Source of the DNA: Pseudarthrobacter polychromogenes
GTDB lineage: Bacteria > Actinomycetota > Actinomycetes > Actinomycetales > Micrococcaceae
Length of the DNA: 64,000 nucleotides
Assembly (NCBI RefSeq): GCF_014644495.1
Contig: NZ_BMKU01000010.1
Span: forward strand, 1 to 64,000
Reading direction: 5' to 3'
Below the pieces are notes generated by a model, which worked only from the letters and a program-made list of their open reading frames with translations, was not told the origin of the DNA and did not search any database. The translations under genes and the position numbers were made by a program. Positions 1-7,968 of the stretch are shown piece after piece. Each line of letters opens with the position of its first letter. Position 1 is the stretch's first letter.

Positions 1-264
1 TATGAAACAATCAACCGGACCGCACTCACAGCGGCCTAAGACCCCGAGTCAACAAAAGCCGGGGCAGTCCCCTTTGTCTCAGCGTTCATTCTGAGATCGT
101 ATTTGCCTTACCACCACCTGAACAGGCCGCACTCGGAAAGGCCTTAGCTTTTCTTACCCTCTACATTGCTGGTTGGCACCAAGGCGCCCGGTGCGGGATC
201 CCCAAATGGACGACTCTGGGTCTTGCCCGTCTCCGCGCGGCGCTAAGCATGGTCTGATGGACGG
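1..264. other. Left-edge non-coding stretch
   Basis: No convincing gene is seen. The first 39 bases are open in frame 1 and end in a stop at 37-39 (last residues ETINRTALTAA), so they may be the C-terminal end of a gene that starts outside the window; too short to identify. Two imperfect direct repeats are visible: CCGCACTC followed by GGCCTAAG near 21-41 and CCGCACTC followed by GGCCTTAG near 128-148. Confidence 0.3.
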
Positions 265-516
265 ATGAAGAACTGGGCTTGGGGCTTTATTGGGGTAGCT
301 ACGTTATGCATGGCTTTAGGGCTGATCGCAGTGGGTTTCCTTCAGCCTGGAATCACATGCGCTGAAGACGATACTTCCGCCGGGTGCCCGTCGACGCCTG
401 TTCATGCAGTAATGCTGGTGTCAGGAACTGTTCTTCTTCCAACGGGTATCTTGTTCTTGATTCGGTCAGGGAAACAAGAACGCCTGGCACCGGATTTGGT
501 AGCTCCATTCAAGTAG
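265..516 (+). CDS. Small membrane protein, unknown
   Basis: An 83-residue protein with two predicted membrane segments, about residues 5-27 and 47-66, separated by a short polar loop with two cysteines (TCAEDD and AGCPST) that could form a disulfide if the loop faces outside. The C-terminus is short and polar. No family is recognised. The start is the first ATG, with only a weak purine-rich stretch upstream. It stands alone in the lower-GC accessory region, and a similar-sized two-helix membrane protein lies about 640 bases further on. Coding status is supported by the clean hydrophobic pattern, not by homology. Confidence 0.5.
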   Translation: MKNWAWGFIGVATLCMALGLIAVGFLQPGITCAEDDTSAGCPSTPVHAVMLVSGTVLLPTGILFLIRSGKQERLAPDLVAPFK

Positions 517-719
517 CGGATTGTTCAGGGTCGTCACGAGTAGCACGTTGATGGATCCGCTAACGGGCGGCTGGAGGTGTCATCTATCCCCGCTATGTAA
601 ATCGCAGCGATAATGAAGGCTTTTTCACAGCGATAAATGTCACCCCTTTGGCGCCTGATAGCCGGCCCTTCACCAAACGACGTTCTAAGCCCTGCGTCGA
701 GCGGTGCAAGGATGGCTCT

Positions 720-998
720 GTGAGTAACGTCTTCCTTAGCGGCCAACTCGTCTGTGGCAATCAGAACGAGGCGGTGCTCGTTGCAGAGTTCCTCCCAGTG
801 CACATCGAGCTGACGCGCACTGAGCAAGGGTGCCTGTTCTTCGAGGTGGTCGTCACCGAAAACCCGCTGATCTGGCAGGTTGACGAGAAATTTCAGGATG
901 CTGAGTCGTTCCGAGCGCACCAGCTGCGAGTCGCCGAAAGCGAATGGGGCAGGGTAACTGCGAACATTGATCGCCACTACGAAATCAAAGGCATCTAA
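720..998 (+). CDS. ABM-domain (putative quinol) monooxygenase
   Basis: A 92-residue protein of the antibiotic biosynthesis monooxygenase (ABM, YgiN-like) fold, a dimeric alpha-beta barrel family that acts on quinol-like or aromatic substrates without a bound cofactor. The sequence has the family pattern: an N-terminal strand (VFLSGQLVC), helix HIELTRTEQGCLFFEV, then WQVDEKFQDAESFRAHQ and a terminal helix with EWGR. The GTG start is chosen because AAGGAT lies 8-9 bases upstream and because the longer reading frame adds 24 residues unlike the family. A longer open frame on the opposite strand (534-977) is taken as a shadow. Substrate unknown. Confidence 0.65.
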   Translation: MSNVFLSGQLVCGNQNEAVLVAEFLPVHIELTRTEQGCLFFEVVVTENPLIWQVDEKFQDAESFRAHQLRVAESEWGRVTANIDRHYEIKGI

Positions 999-1156
999 GT
1001 CGGCGACGCGACGCGACTCATCTCATCGCCACTCACCGATCTCCAGCTCCTCGGAGTAGCACAATGGAGGACCCGCTTACGGACGCCTAAGCGAGCATCC
1101 GGACGGCTAGCATGAGAACTTGCGCTTGTATTTACAAAGAGACCATGGGGGCCAGC

Positions 1157-1396
1157 ATGATCAGGAAATCGGTAGCAATCTCGATGCTAGCGCTGGCGGT
1201 GAGCATTACCCTCCTGGTAAGCGGCGGAATCGCGCTCTGGCACGCCGGGATAGTTGCGGACGAAAATAATCTGACGACAGGCTTCGCGCCTTACCTATGG
1301 GTTCCATTCGGGACGGGACTCATCGGCTTCATGGTTAGCCTCCCTTGGTTTCTAGGCACGGTTACCACCACACCACGGCTTAGGAGTGAGCGTTAG
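1157..1396 (+). CDS. Small membrane protein, unknown
   Basis: A 79-residue protein with two hydrophobic segments (about residues 5-28 and 48-65), in architecture like the small membrane protein at the left edge but not obviously homologous. An upstream ATG at 1112 is in frame, but the internal ATG followed by IRKSVAISML gives a normal N-terminus and lies behind a GGGGGCC stretch. The C-terminus is short and basic. No family is recognised and no function is proposed. Confidence 0.45.
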   Translation: MIRKSVAISMLALAVSITLLVSGGIALWHAGIVADENNLTTGFAPYLWVPFGTGLIGFMVSLPWFLGTVTTTPRLRSER

Positions 1397-1448
1397 AGGA
1401 TCGGCTTACGGTCGGTTCACCTCGTCGTCACGAGGCAGAATGTAGGTC

Positions 1449-2156
1449 ATGGGGAATGATGACGGGACGCCAAGACTAGTTCAGCTCGGGAATTGGGACG
1501 TTAAGCTCTCGCTGCTGGAAGGGCCGGGTGCTGCTTGGGACGATATCGTCTCCGCTTGGTTGCCGGCGGAGAACAGGCTTCCACCGAGAGCTCCGCATGA
1601 CTTCCCGTCGAATGGCTGGAGAATCGTTCACACCTTCCACCCGGAGTGGGCCCACGAGGCCATGATCCTGGGCGCCCCATCACAGGGTAAACCCAATAGG
1701 TGGGTGCTCGTTCAGCTGTCCCGAGACGACAACGGTTGGCAGTTCGCTATGCCGTTCTCCAGCTGTGGGCCTATTCCCATCCGAGAGGAACGCCGGGCTG
1801 GGCTGCGTCTGGACTGGGCAAAGACAACCTATTCAATGGCGTTGGGATCTATGCCTGAGGTCAACGTCGTCCTCGTCAACGAATCATTGCAGGAGTGGAC
1901 ACCCACCGGGGAAGACACGTCCCACGTCCAAGGCCTAGTGCTGACACAACACGGCGAGCAAATCGGAAACGGCTGGTACGCCACAGGAAGCACCCCACGG
2001 TTACCAACGCTCAAACCAGGGCAGGAAACACTGCTTCCAGCGTTTCGCAATAATCCCGAGCTCAAGAACCTTCCTGCCGGCGATTACCAAATGGTGGCCT
2101 TTCTGGCCGCCCTGAACCTTCGGACAGTCATCCCTGCAAAGCTCACCATCGAATAA
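1449..2156 (+). CDS. Hypothetical protein
   Basis: A 235-residue soluble-looking protein, rich in Trp and Pro, without signal peptide or membrane segment. The sequence alternates short beta-like stretches (WRIVHTFHPEW, RWVLVQLSRDD, WQFAMPFSSC) and ends with a segment (AGDYQMVAFLAALNLRT, then IPAKLTIE) that resembles an Ig-like or carbohydrate-binding beta sandwich. No family could be named. It is the largest intact gene of the accessory stretch and stands alone, with no promoter or partner that hints at a role. Confidence 0.55.
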   Translation: MGNDDGTPRLVQLGNWDVKLSLLEGPGAAWDDIVSAWLPAENRLPPRAPHDFPSNGWRIVHTFHPEWAHEAMILGAPSQGKPNRWVLVQLSRDDNGWQFAMPFSSCGPIPIREERRAGLRLDWAKTTYSMALGSMPEVNVVLVNESLQEWTPTGEDTSHVQGLVLTQHGEQIGNGWYATGSTPRLPTLKPGQETLLPAFRNNPELKNLPAGDYQMVAFLAALNLRTVIPAKLTIE

Positions 2157-2306
2157 TCGACCGGCCACAACCCCGCCGGCGAGACTGCCCCCTAAGGGAT
2201 CCTCTTGCGGACGCTTCAAGCGGTCCGTAGAGCCACCACCATACGGGCGCTGCTGTGACGCGAATCAACAAAAAACGCCGCCACTAGCATTCGCCAACTA
2301 CCACCC

Positions 2307-2690
2307 CTAGTGAACGAGAACGTAGAAGACGATTGCCAGCGCCGGGAAGAGCGCCTGGCCGATGGCGCTGACGAGGAGGCGCTTCTCTGTGACCCACAGC
2401 CAAAAACCAAGGAAGACGTGGCACGCGCAGCAGAAGATCACTATGGCCGACCCGCTGGCGGGAGTGCCTGAGAAGTTCACCAGCCACAGGCCCACTGCGA
2501 TGCCCAAGCCGAAGGTGATGTTGTAGGCGCCAACATTCATCGCCCACATCCGGACTGCGTGCACGTTTTCCTGCCTGATCAGGAAGATCCGGTGGAACCG
2601 TTGGTCGCCATGGAAGAAGACCTCCAGGATGCCAACGCTTATCAGCGCCAGGCCGGTGGCTCCGGCGAGTATCTGGCTCAGCACATTCAT
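2307..2690 (-). CDS. DUF1304 family membrane protein
   Basis: A 127-residue integral membrane protein with four predicted helices that matches the DUF1304 family: the N-terminal pattern ILAGATGLALISVGILEVF, the conserved FFHGDQRFHRIF stretch after helix 1, and a middle HAVRMWAMNVGAYNITFGLG stretch. Members are small inner-membrane proteins of unknown function found in many bacteria, often near regulators or detoxification genes. It is convergent with the preceding hypothetical gene and has no obvious operon partner. Confidence 0.75.
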   Translation of the reverse strand: MNVLSQILAGATGLALISVGILEVFFHGDQRFHRIFLIRQENVHAVRMWAMNVGAYNITFGLGIAVGLWLVNFSGTPASGSAIVIFCCACHVFLGFWLWVTEKRLLVSAIGQALFPALAIVFYVLVH

Positions 2691-3009
2691 GCCGCGCTCC
2701 TAGCCCAACCTTGCAGTCTCCGCTTCTTGCGTGCAGGTTACGCTTCAGGCGCGAAGACCTTCAAGGGGCGGATTGCAAACACAGTCCACTACCCACTACC
2801 TATGCCCGCCCGCCTCCAGCCCGGCCCCAACAGGCCGCCATAAACGAATCCGTCTACGATGATCTGCGGCTCTTCAACCACAGCGCCGAGGTCCGCCAAG
2901 CCAACGGCTCGCTGACCAGTGGCCGCCACAGGATCCCCTTGCGATCACAGTGCGTCTGCCGCCAAGCTGGCGTTCACCCGCTACAGCAGACACCTTTCAG
3001 AGGTAAATT
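2691..3009. other. Intergenic region, no gene seen
   Basis: About 320 bases between the DUF1304 gene and the PASTA gene. Open frames exist on the plus strand but show no family pattern or ribosome-binding site. The only clear signal is AGAGG at 2999-3003, which serves the next gene. Confidence 0.4.
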
Positions 3010-3372
3010 GTGAAAATGAGTGAGAGGTTCGCCGACAGGGTTACGGTCCCCGATGTCGTGGGTTTACCATTTCACGTCGGGCGAGATGTGGCGGCCGATG
3101 CCGGCGTTGCCGTGGCGAACCCTGATCCAGACGGGCCGCCTATCGGCGAGCTTGCTTGGCCGGGACTTTTCTACATCACGTCCCAGCGTCCACCCGCCGG
3201 GACCAACGTTTATCGATGGGACTCCGTCGCTGTCGAAATCGTCGCGCACGGAGACGCGGAATCCAATGCTTGGCTGCAACACCCTGGAACACCGCCCGCG
3301 GATTCCGCTCATGCGATTCCAGAGCGCGAGCAGCATGTTGATCTCACGGAAACGCAGCCTCCAACTGAGTGA
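3010..3372 (+). CDS. PASTA-domain protein
   Basis: A 120-residue protein with one PASTA domain (about residues 10-80): VTVPDVVGLPFHVGRDVAADAG, then a middle portion, then SQRPPAGTNVYRWDSVAVEIV, the typical Q-x-P-x-x-G plus final strand. PASTA domains usually bind peptidoglycan or muropeptides at the ends of Ser/Thr kinases and penicillin-binding proteins. Here there is no signal peptide or membrane helix, so the protein is probably cytosolic and its ligand is unknown. The GTG start sits 5-6 bases after AGAGGT; the in-frame ATG two codons later is the alternative. The C-terminal 40 residues are polar and unstructured. Confidence 0.65.
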   Translation: MKMSERFADRVTVPDVVGLPFHVGRDVAADAGVAVANPDPDGPPIGELAWPGLFYITSQRPPAGTNVYRWDSVAVEIVAHGDAESNAWLQHPGTPPADSAHAIPEREQHVDLTETQPPTE

Positions 3373-3477
3373 CGCCTCGCCACAAGTCCTATACATGCCA
3401 AGCAAGTCGTCTGCGGTCCCAACCAGGCGAGGGGACAGCCCCGGTGGGGAGTCCCCTTGCTGGCTGCGCCATGCGAC

Positions 3478-3545
3478 AAATAGCGCCGTGAAAAAGCCGT
3501 CATTTAGCGCCGAGAGTCACAAATAGGTGCCGAAAAAGGCCGTTT
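3478..3545. repeat. Imperfect direct repeats, possible IS end
   Basis: Two related 23-base blocks, AAATAGCGCCG plus AAAAAGCCG (3478-3501) and AAATAGGTGCCG plus AAAAAGGCCG (3523-3545), flank a third partial copy (ATTTAGCGCCG at 3504-3514). Spaced short repeats of this kind occur inside the ends of IS21-type elements. No transposase is present, so this would be a remnant. Confidence 0.3.
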
Positions 3546-3668
3546 GGGGCCGGTATTTTTGATCAGAACCCATTGCCGGTATCAAAGCTGGTCGGACAGG
3601 GGGAAAGAGGGTATTTGACCTGTTTTCAGTCAAGCGGGACCCCGGGACGCGGCTATGTGAGCCGGAAC

Positions 3669-3820
3669 GTGATTGGTTATACCCGGGGGCAGTCCCTGGA
3701 TGCCCAGGTCGATGCGCTGGTCGCTGGCGGTGCTATCAAGGTCACCACCGCAGCCGAACGCGAAGCCGGCGAACTGAACGGCGACATGTATGTGCTGGAG
3801 CCTTCCAAAGCACAGGGGGA
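3669..3820 (+). pseudogene. Resolvase N-terminal remnant
   Basis: The translation VIGYTRGQSLDAQVDALV followed by AGGAIKV resembles the N-terminus of serine recombinases (IGYARVST, then xQxLDxQxDAL and AAGxxxV). The residues around the catalytic serine motif (VST) are missing, as if a few codons were deleted, and the downstream sequence soon loses any similarity. The reading frame is open from 3573 to 4034 but only this portion looks like a protein family. It lies right after the IS-like direct repeats. Taken as a decayed mobile-element gene; an unrelated small gene is possible. Confidence 0.4.
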
Positions 3821-3955
3821 CCCGACTGGGGGAACGTGCGGGGGTGGCCACGGCCGTCGGTGGCGTTCACCAGCACTATTCCCGCTGTCGTCTTCAGCAG
3901 CTGACCGCACAGCAGTGGGGTCAGCAGCTACTGAAATTGAAAGATCAGGGTCTCT

Positions 3956-3987
3956 GTCTCGCGGAAACCTGGGCGTTTCCGCGAGAC
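3956..3987. repeat. 13-bp perfect hairpin
   Basis: GTCTCGCGGAAAC and GTTTCCGCGAGAC flank the 6-base loop CTGGGC. No T-run follows on either strand, so it is not a classical terminator. It lies between the resolvase remnant and the 3' end of the I36-family gene and may be part of the old mobile element. Confidence 0.5.
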
Positions 3988-4030
3988 GGCTGCTTGAGCG
4001 CCCGGCCCCGATCAGGACACCGATATGTGA

Positions 4031-4396
4031 TTAGTAGCGGGTGATTACGCTGATCCTGTTTGCAAAGTCCCCGAGGTATCCCAGCTTGGCGCCGGCCCCC
4101 ATAGCCCACCCCTGCTGGCCGCCGATCTGCCGATGCACTCCCCACATCGAACCCGTACGGTTCCAAATGCTTTCGATGTTGTCGTCCATCCCTGTCGGGC
4201 CGATATTGTCGGAGAGGTCCGGATCGCCGACCTTGTACTGGGCGATCACTCCAGTGCCGTTCGGCCCGGTGAACGCACAGAAGTACCCAGCTTCACACCG
4301 GTCCCATCCTGTGGCGGCCTGCGCTGGCGTCGCTATTCCCGCGAGGCCCACGAACGCTGCCGCGACCGTCACCAAACCAGCTTTAAAGACTCGCAT
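4031..4396 (-). CDS. Secreted peptidase-inhibitor I36-like protein
   Basis: A 121-residue secreted protein. Residues 1-27 are a signal peptide (basic MRVFK, a hydrophobic core, cleavage after PAQA). The mature part matches the peptidase inhibitor I36 family (beta-gamma-crystallin-like fold of Streptomyces inhibitors): WDRCEAGYFCAFTGPNGTG near the N-terminus, a middle DLSDNIGPTGMDDNIESIWNR stretch, and a C-terminal strand. The two cysteines are spaced as in the family. Many actinobacteria carry such secreted proteins; only a few have been shown to inhibit metalloproteases, so the activity is inferred. Confidence 0.7.
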   Translation of the reverse strand: MRVFKAGLVTVAAAFVGLAGIATPAQAATGWDRCEAGYFCAFTGPNGTGVIAQYKVGDPDLSDNIGPTGMDDNIESIWNRTGSMWGVHRQIGGQQGWAMGAGAKLGYLGDFANRISVITRY

Positions 4397-4578
4397 ATTT
4401 CCCCCTGTTTTCTCCCGATGCGCAACGTGACGCTCACGCCGCTGACCACCTCGTGTTCAGGTTAGCCGACCCCAGCCTCCCCGTTACGACGCCCGAGCAT
4501 CTCGGCTTGTCATCCCCGTCGGGTCTTGCCCCGAAGCCAGCCAATCGCCTACCCCCAGGGACCCGATCTGGAAAACCC

Positions 4579-4765
4579 ATGAACTCACGCATCCGACTGA
4601 TCACTACCGGTGACTGTGAAGCCCTGGCCGAACTACAAATACGCAACCGCGATTTCTGTCAACTTGGGATCCCGTTCGGAGGGATGACTACTTCACTTGG
4701 AGGGGTAGCGCGCGAACATCGAGGCAGTTCTGGCACGTCACAAGCGTGGCGAGGCCATGTCCAGG
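4579..4765 (+). pseudogene. Broken RimJ-like GNAT acetyltransferase
   Basis: Three successive reading frames together spell the N-terminal third of a RimJ/RimL-type N-acetyltransferase: MNSRIRLITTGDCEALAEL then QIRNRDF in the first frame; DPVRRDDYFT in a second frame from about 4668; RANIEAVLARHKRGEAM in a third frame from 4709. In intact family members these stretches are continuous (NRDFLAPWDP, DDYFT, GQRANIEAVL). At least two frameshifts, one between 4653 and 4668 and one between 4697 and 4709, break the gene, and the catalytic GNAT core is missing. A relic of a once functional gene. Confidence 0.75.
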
Positions 4766-4942
4766 CGCCACGACGCGGTGTGAGCGGGCTCCAGCCTCCA
4801 CGGTCAGCAGACCACGGATGCTGGCGCGCTGAAAAAGTTTCTGCGCCCCCGTAACCTTTCCGCCGTCCCCTGCGATGTAGGAGGTGATGGGTCCGCCCGA
4901 CGGGCCCGAATCGAAAGTGTTGTCTAGGTTTTGGAGTTTTAA

Positions 4943-5650
4943 ATGTCGTTGTTCACCGTCCTCGCCACCAGCAAAGTCGCTGCCGGAGTCCTGGCAGCCG
5001 GCACCATTGCCGTCGGCGGAACCGGCGCCGCAGCCGTTTCCGGCGTCCTCCCCGCCCAGGCGCAGCAGACCGCTCACGACCTCTTCGGCAATACCGCCCC
5101 GGAGCTCGCATCGGAAGTAGCCGCTGACGCGCAGGCCAGCGCGGAAGCCACCGCCGAGGCCGCTGTCGAAGCAGCCAACGAGACCGCAGCAGACGCCGAC
5201 GCCGACGTTGCTGCCGACGCAGAGGCGTCAGCCGCAGCCGACGCCAAGGCCACCAACGAGAACGCCTCCGCCAACACTTCCGCTTCTGCTGCCGCGGACA
5301 CCGGCGTTGACGCAGCCGGCGCCGCGGCTTTCGGCCTGTGCACCGCCTTCACCAACGGCGGCCTGAACGCCTCCTCCCAGGGCTTCTCCTCCCTGGTGAT
5401 CGCCGCGGAAGGCGAAGCGAACGTCGAAAGCTACTGCGCCGACGTCGTGACCGAAGCTGACGCAGCCGCCGAGGCCGGCGCCGCAGCAAATGGCTCTGCA
5501 GCCGTTGATGTTGAGCGCCCCGAGCTTCCGGCCGTTCCGGCAGTGCCTGCCGTTCCCGGCGTTGACGGCGAGCCCGCCGTGCCCGCCGTCCCCGCTGTTC
5601 CCGCCCAGGGCGGCAACGTAGTGGACACCCCCTCCGTTTCAGTCCGCTAA
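4943..5650 (+). CDS. Alanine-rich exported or wall-linked protein
   Basis: A 235-residue protein of very biased composition. Residues 5-40 are hydrophobic and small (VAAGVLAAGTIAVGG) and resemble a signal or anchor segment ending near LPAQAQ. Residues 55-125 are a long Ala/Asp/Glu low-complexity region likely to form a helix or coiled coil. A short cysteine-containing globular patch follows (GLCTAFTNGGLNASSQGFSS then ESYCADVV), and the C-terminus is a Val-Pro-Ala repeat (VPAVPAVPG). GGAG lies 8 bases before the ATG. It precedes a sigma factor gene and ends at a strong hairpin, so it is probably transcribed alone. No enzymatic function is suggested. Confidence 0.7.
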   Translation: MSLFTVLATSKVAAGVLAAGTIAVGGTGAAAVSGVLPAQAQQTAHDLFGNTAPELASEVAADAQASAEATAEAAVEAANETAADADADVAADAEASAAADAKATNENASANTSASAAADTGVDAAGAAAFGLCTAFTNGGLNASSQGFSSLVIAAEGEANVESYCADVVTEADAAAEAGAAANGSAAVDVERPELPAVPAVPAVPGVDGEPAVPAVPAVPAQGGNVVDTPSVSVR

Positions 5651-5663
5651 GGGCTGATCGCTA

Positions 5664-5710
5664 GTCTGTACTGCGGGAACCGGCCCCAGGCCTGTTCCCG
5701 CAGTACAGAC
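5664..5710 (+). terminator. 17-bp hairpin terminator
   Basis: GTCTGTACTGCGGGAAC and its exact complement flank a 13-base loop, just after the alanine-rich protein gene. There is no long T-run, so it may act as an mRNA 3' stabiliser as well as a terminator. Confidence 0.6.
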
Positions 5711-5853
5711 AGCCCCGGCGGCCCGAACGCAACCACCCGTTCGAGGGCCCGCCGGGAGCACCTGCCGACAGGCAGCAGGAAACACAGGGGACAGGCTGTC
5801 CCTTCCGGAAACCGGACAGCCGCACCCCGCGTCCTGGGATGGAGGAGCCGCTG

Positions 5854-6417
5854 GTGCTCAGCACTTTGGCCCAAGAAGAGATCGACATATTCGAGAGTGC
5901 GGCCGGAACAGACCCGGCTGTGCTCTTCGGCGCTGCCTACCGGTCCTTCGCCGGCCCCGTGCAGGGATACCTCAAAGCCCGTGGCGTGGACGATCCGGAA
6001 GCAGTTACCCAGGACGTGTTCCTGGCGTTCTACCCTAAAATCAGCGAACTTACCGGGGGACTCCAGGGCGCCAAGTCCCTGCTCTTTTCCATTGCCCACG
6101 CACGGATGGTGGATTACTACCGCCGGCTGGAGCGCAGGCCCCAGCTCAGCCCGTACGATCCACACCAGGATGCCAGGACCACTCCGTCCGCGGAGGACCA
6201 CGCCGTTGAACTCACCGGCGGGGCCGTGGCCCTGCTGGACGGACTCAGCGAGGAACACCAGGAAGTGCTGGCCCTCCGGGTGGTGGCTGATCTGTCCATC
6301 GACCAAGTAGCGCAGATCATGGGCAAGAGCCCCGGAGCCATCAAACAGCTCCAGCGCAGGGCCCTTCACAACCTCAAGGCACAAACGCTCCAGAGAAACC
6401 AGGCGAATCATGAGTGA
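5854..6417 (+). CDS. Sigma-70 family (ECF) sigma factor
   Basis: An extracytoplasmic-function sigma factor of 187 residues with region 2 (about residues 20-85: VTQDVFLAFYPKISEL, then LLFSIAHARMVDYYRR) and region 4 (about residues 125-175: LLDGLSEEHQEVLALRVV, then SIDQVAQIMGKSPGAIKQ helix-turn-helix). It would direct RNA polymerase to a small regulon. The GTG start is preferred because GGAGGAG sits 6 bases before it; the ATG five codons upstream has no such site and overlaps it. The gene overlaps the next one by 8 bases, so the two are translationally coupled. Confidence 0.8.
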   Translation: MLSTLAQEEIDIFESAAGTDPAVLFGAAYRSFAGPVQGYLKARGVDDPEAVTQDVFLAFYPKISELTGGLQGAKSLLFSIAHARMVDYYRRLERRPQLSPYDPHQDARTTPSAEDHAVELTGGAVALLDGLSEEHQEVLALRVVADLSIDQVAQIMGKSPGAIKQLQRRALHNLKAQTLQRNQANHE

Positions 6418-7183
6418 CACCGCAGGAACCCGCAGCGACGCCTTTGTCGACGAGCTGCTGCTTGAGGCAGGTATGGACGACGACGGCCTCCTCCGCCCTG
6501 CCCTGCTGGAGCTTCGTGCGCTCGCGGACACCGCGCCCGAGCCTTCCGCCGCGATTGCGGCGCTGATGGCCCCTGCCGGAGCGGCCGCACCGGCCGCAGC
6601 CGGCGCCGCCGCACCCCCTCCGGCCGGCCCCGACGAGGCTCCGCGGGTGGACGAACTGGCCGCCCGCCGCAGGGCCAAGCGCCGGATCGCCCTCACCACC
6701 CTCTCCGTGGCGGTCTCGCTGAGTGCCGGCGGGGCTGTTGCCGCAGCATCGGACCAGGGAATCCGCGACTCCCTCACGCAGCTGAACCACACCATCACCG
6801 CCTTCGTGACGGGCGCCGCCCCATCCCCGTCAGGCCAGCAGACCGGACAGCCCGCCGCGCCGCTGCCCACGGAACCCGCCGGAACCTCACCCGCCGGAAC
6901 CGCGCCGGCCGGCACTGCACCTGGCGGCGCAGCGTCGGTCCCCGCGGACCTCGCCGAAGCGACGCAACCGGCCGCCGTTCCGCCACGGGACGGTGCAGGT
7001 GCGCCCGAGACCCCCGCCGGGCAGCCAACGTCCCCCGGCAAGCCCGGCGATGTCCCCGTTCCCGGGAATGTGCCAGGGAACGTACCCGGGCACGTTGCCG
7101 ACGGGCTGGGCAAGGCGCCGGAAGTCCCTGTCCCCTCACAGATTCCGCTGCCCGGCAACCTTCCGTCCGTTCCGCTCCCGTGA
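6410..7183 (+). CDS. Single-pass membrane protein, likely sigma-factor partner
   Basis: A 257-residue protein with a cytosolic N-terminal half, one membrane helix at about residues 91-112 after a basic stop-transfer stretch (RRRAKRR), and an extracytoplasmic tail rich in Pro, Gly and Ala with short tandem repeats (PAGTAPAGTAPGG and VPGNVPGNVPG). No zinc-finger or RskA domain is visible, so it is not a classical anti-sigma factor, but its overlap with the sigma gene and its topology fit such a role: the N-terminal 90 residues could hold the sigma factor and the tail could sense the cell envelope. No family recognised. Confidence 0.65.
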   Translation: MSDTAGTRSDAFVDELLLEAGMDDDGLLRPALLELRALADTAPEPSAAIAALMAPAGAAAPAAAGAAAPPPAGPDEAPRVDELAARRRAKRRIALTTLSVAVSLSAGGAVAAASDQGIRDSLTQLNHTITAFVTGAAPSPSGQQTGQPAAPLPTEPAGTSPAGTAPAGTAPGGAASVPADLAEATQPAAVPPRDGAGAPETPAGQPTSPGKPGDVPVPGNVPGNVPGHVADGLGKAPEVPVPSQIPLPGNLPSVPLP

Positions 7184-7229
7184 CGCCTGCGCACTGGACA
7201 GCAGGGGCCGGTACCGGAAGGCCGGCTCA

Positions 7230-7790
7230 CTAGCCGGATGCACCCATCCTGATCATTTCGCCGGACGGATCCGCCAGGTACCAGACGTCGTTCACGCCCT
7301 GGCCGAGGATGTCGCCGGGCTTCGTGTCCTTGGCGAAGTAGTACAGCGGCAGGCCGTTCAACGTCACCTGCTGCGCGCCGTCCGGCGTCGTGATGGTGCC
7401 CACGGTTCCCGTGACGCCTTCCACCTGGGGCGTCTCAGCGGCGGTTGTGACCGGGGGCCACGCTGCAAGGCAGGCGTCCGTGCAGGCACTGGTCCCGGAG
7501 TCCTTCACGTCCTTCGTGAAGAAGTACACGCTCATCCCGTTGGCGGCCACCACAATGTCTCCGGCGCTTGAGGGAGCCGTCTTAAGGTCGACGGCGGCAC
7601 TTGCCGGCGGGGCGGACGTTGCGGGCGGCGGGGTGACCGACGCTGCGGGGGCGGTTGCGGAGGCCGGCGGCGCACCTTCCGTGACGGCGGGACTGGTGGT
7701 TGCCGGTGCCGTTCCGGTGCTGCCGCCGCAGGCAGTCAGTGCCGCGGAAAGGGCCAGGACGGCGAGTCCTGCGCCCAGGTTGAGTTTCAT
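7230..7790 (-). CDS. Lipoprotein with COG4315-type secreted repeats
   Basis: A 186-residue lipoprotein: a signal peptide ends at lipobox LTAC near residue 21, followed by a Pro/Ala/Thr-rich linker to about residue 70. Two copies of the secreted repeat of unknown function (Lipoprotein_15 family) follow: VYFFTKDVKDSGTSACTDAC and a second with LYYFAKDTKPGD and VWYLADPSGE. The cysteine pair in the first copy is typical. The biochemical role is unknown. It is divergent from an ECF sigma/anti-sigma pair, a common arrangement for a surface protein under that sigma factor's control; this link is inferred. Confidence 0.8.
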   Translation of the reverse strand: MKLNLGAGLAVLALSAALTACGGSTGTAPATTSPAVTEGAPPASATAPAASVTPPPATSAPPASAAVDLKTAPSSAGDIVVAANGMSVYFFTKDVKDSGTSACTDACLAAWPPVTTAAETPQVEGVTGTVGTITTPDGAQQVTLNGLPLYYFAKDTKPGDILGQGVNDVWYLADPSGEMIRMGASG

Positions 7791-7857
7791 GGCGTTGCTC
7801 CTTGCTGGCTGGGCCCGGCGTCGGACCGCCGGACGCTAACCCTTACGACGTACCGGG

Positions 7858-7873
7858 GTGAACAATGGTTCAC
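7858..7873. promoter_or_regulatory. Palindromic operator candidate
   Basis: GTGAACAATGGTTCAC is a perfect 6-bp inverted repeat with a 4-base spacer, in the 178-base divergent gap between the lipoprotein and ECF sigma genes. It is the only clear dyad there and could be a repressor or activator site serving both promoters. Confidence 0.45.
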
Positions 7874-7968
7874 ACAGTCAGCCGCCGGCGGTTGAACCTT
7901 CCGGCCGCGGGCGGCGTCTTTACGGTGGTAAGCAGGAATGTGGGGCAGGGCCCGGCAGGAGGAACGGC

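Noticed and set aside
534..977. 147-codon minus-strand frame over the ABM gene
   Set aside because: The plus strand fits the ABM family over its length and has a ribosome site; the minus product matches no family.
5647..7230. 527-codon minus-strand frame over the sigma factor pair
   Set aside because: Composition is low-complexity Ser/Ala/Pro/Gly; the plus strand has sigma regions 2 and 4.
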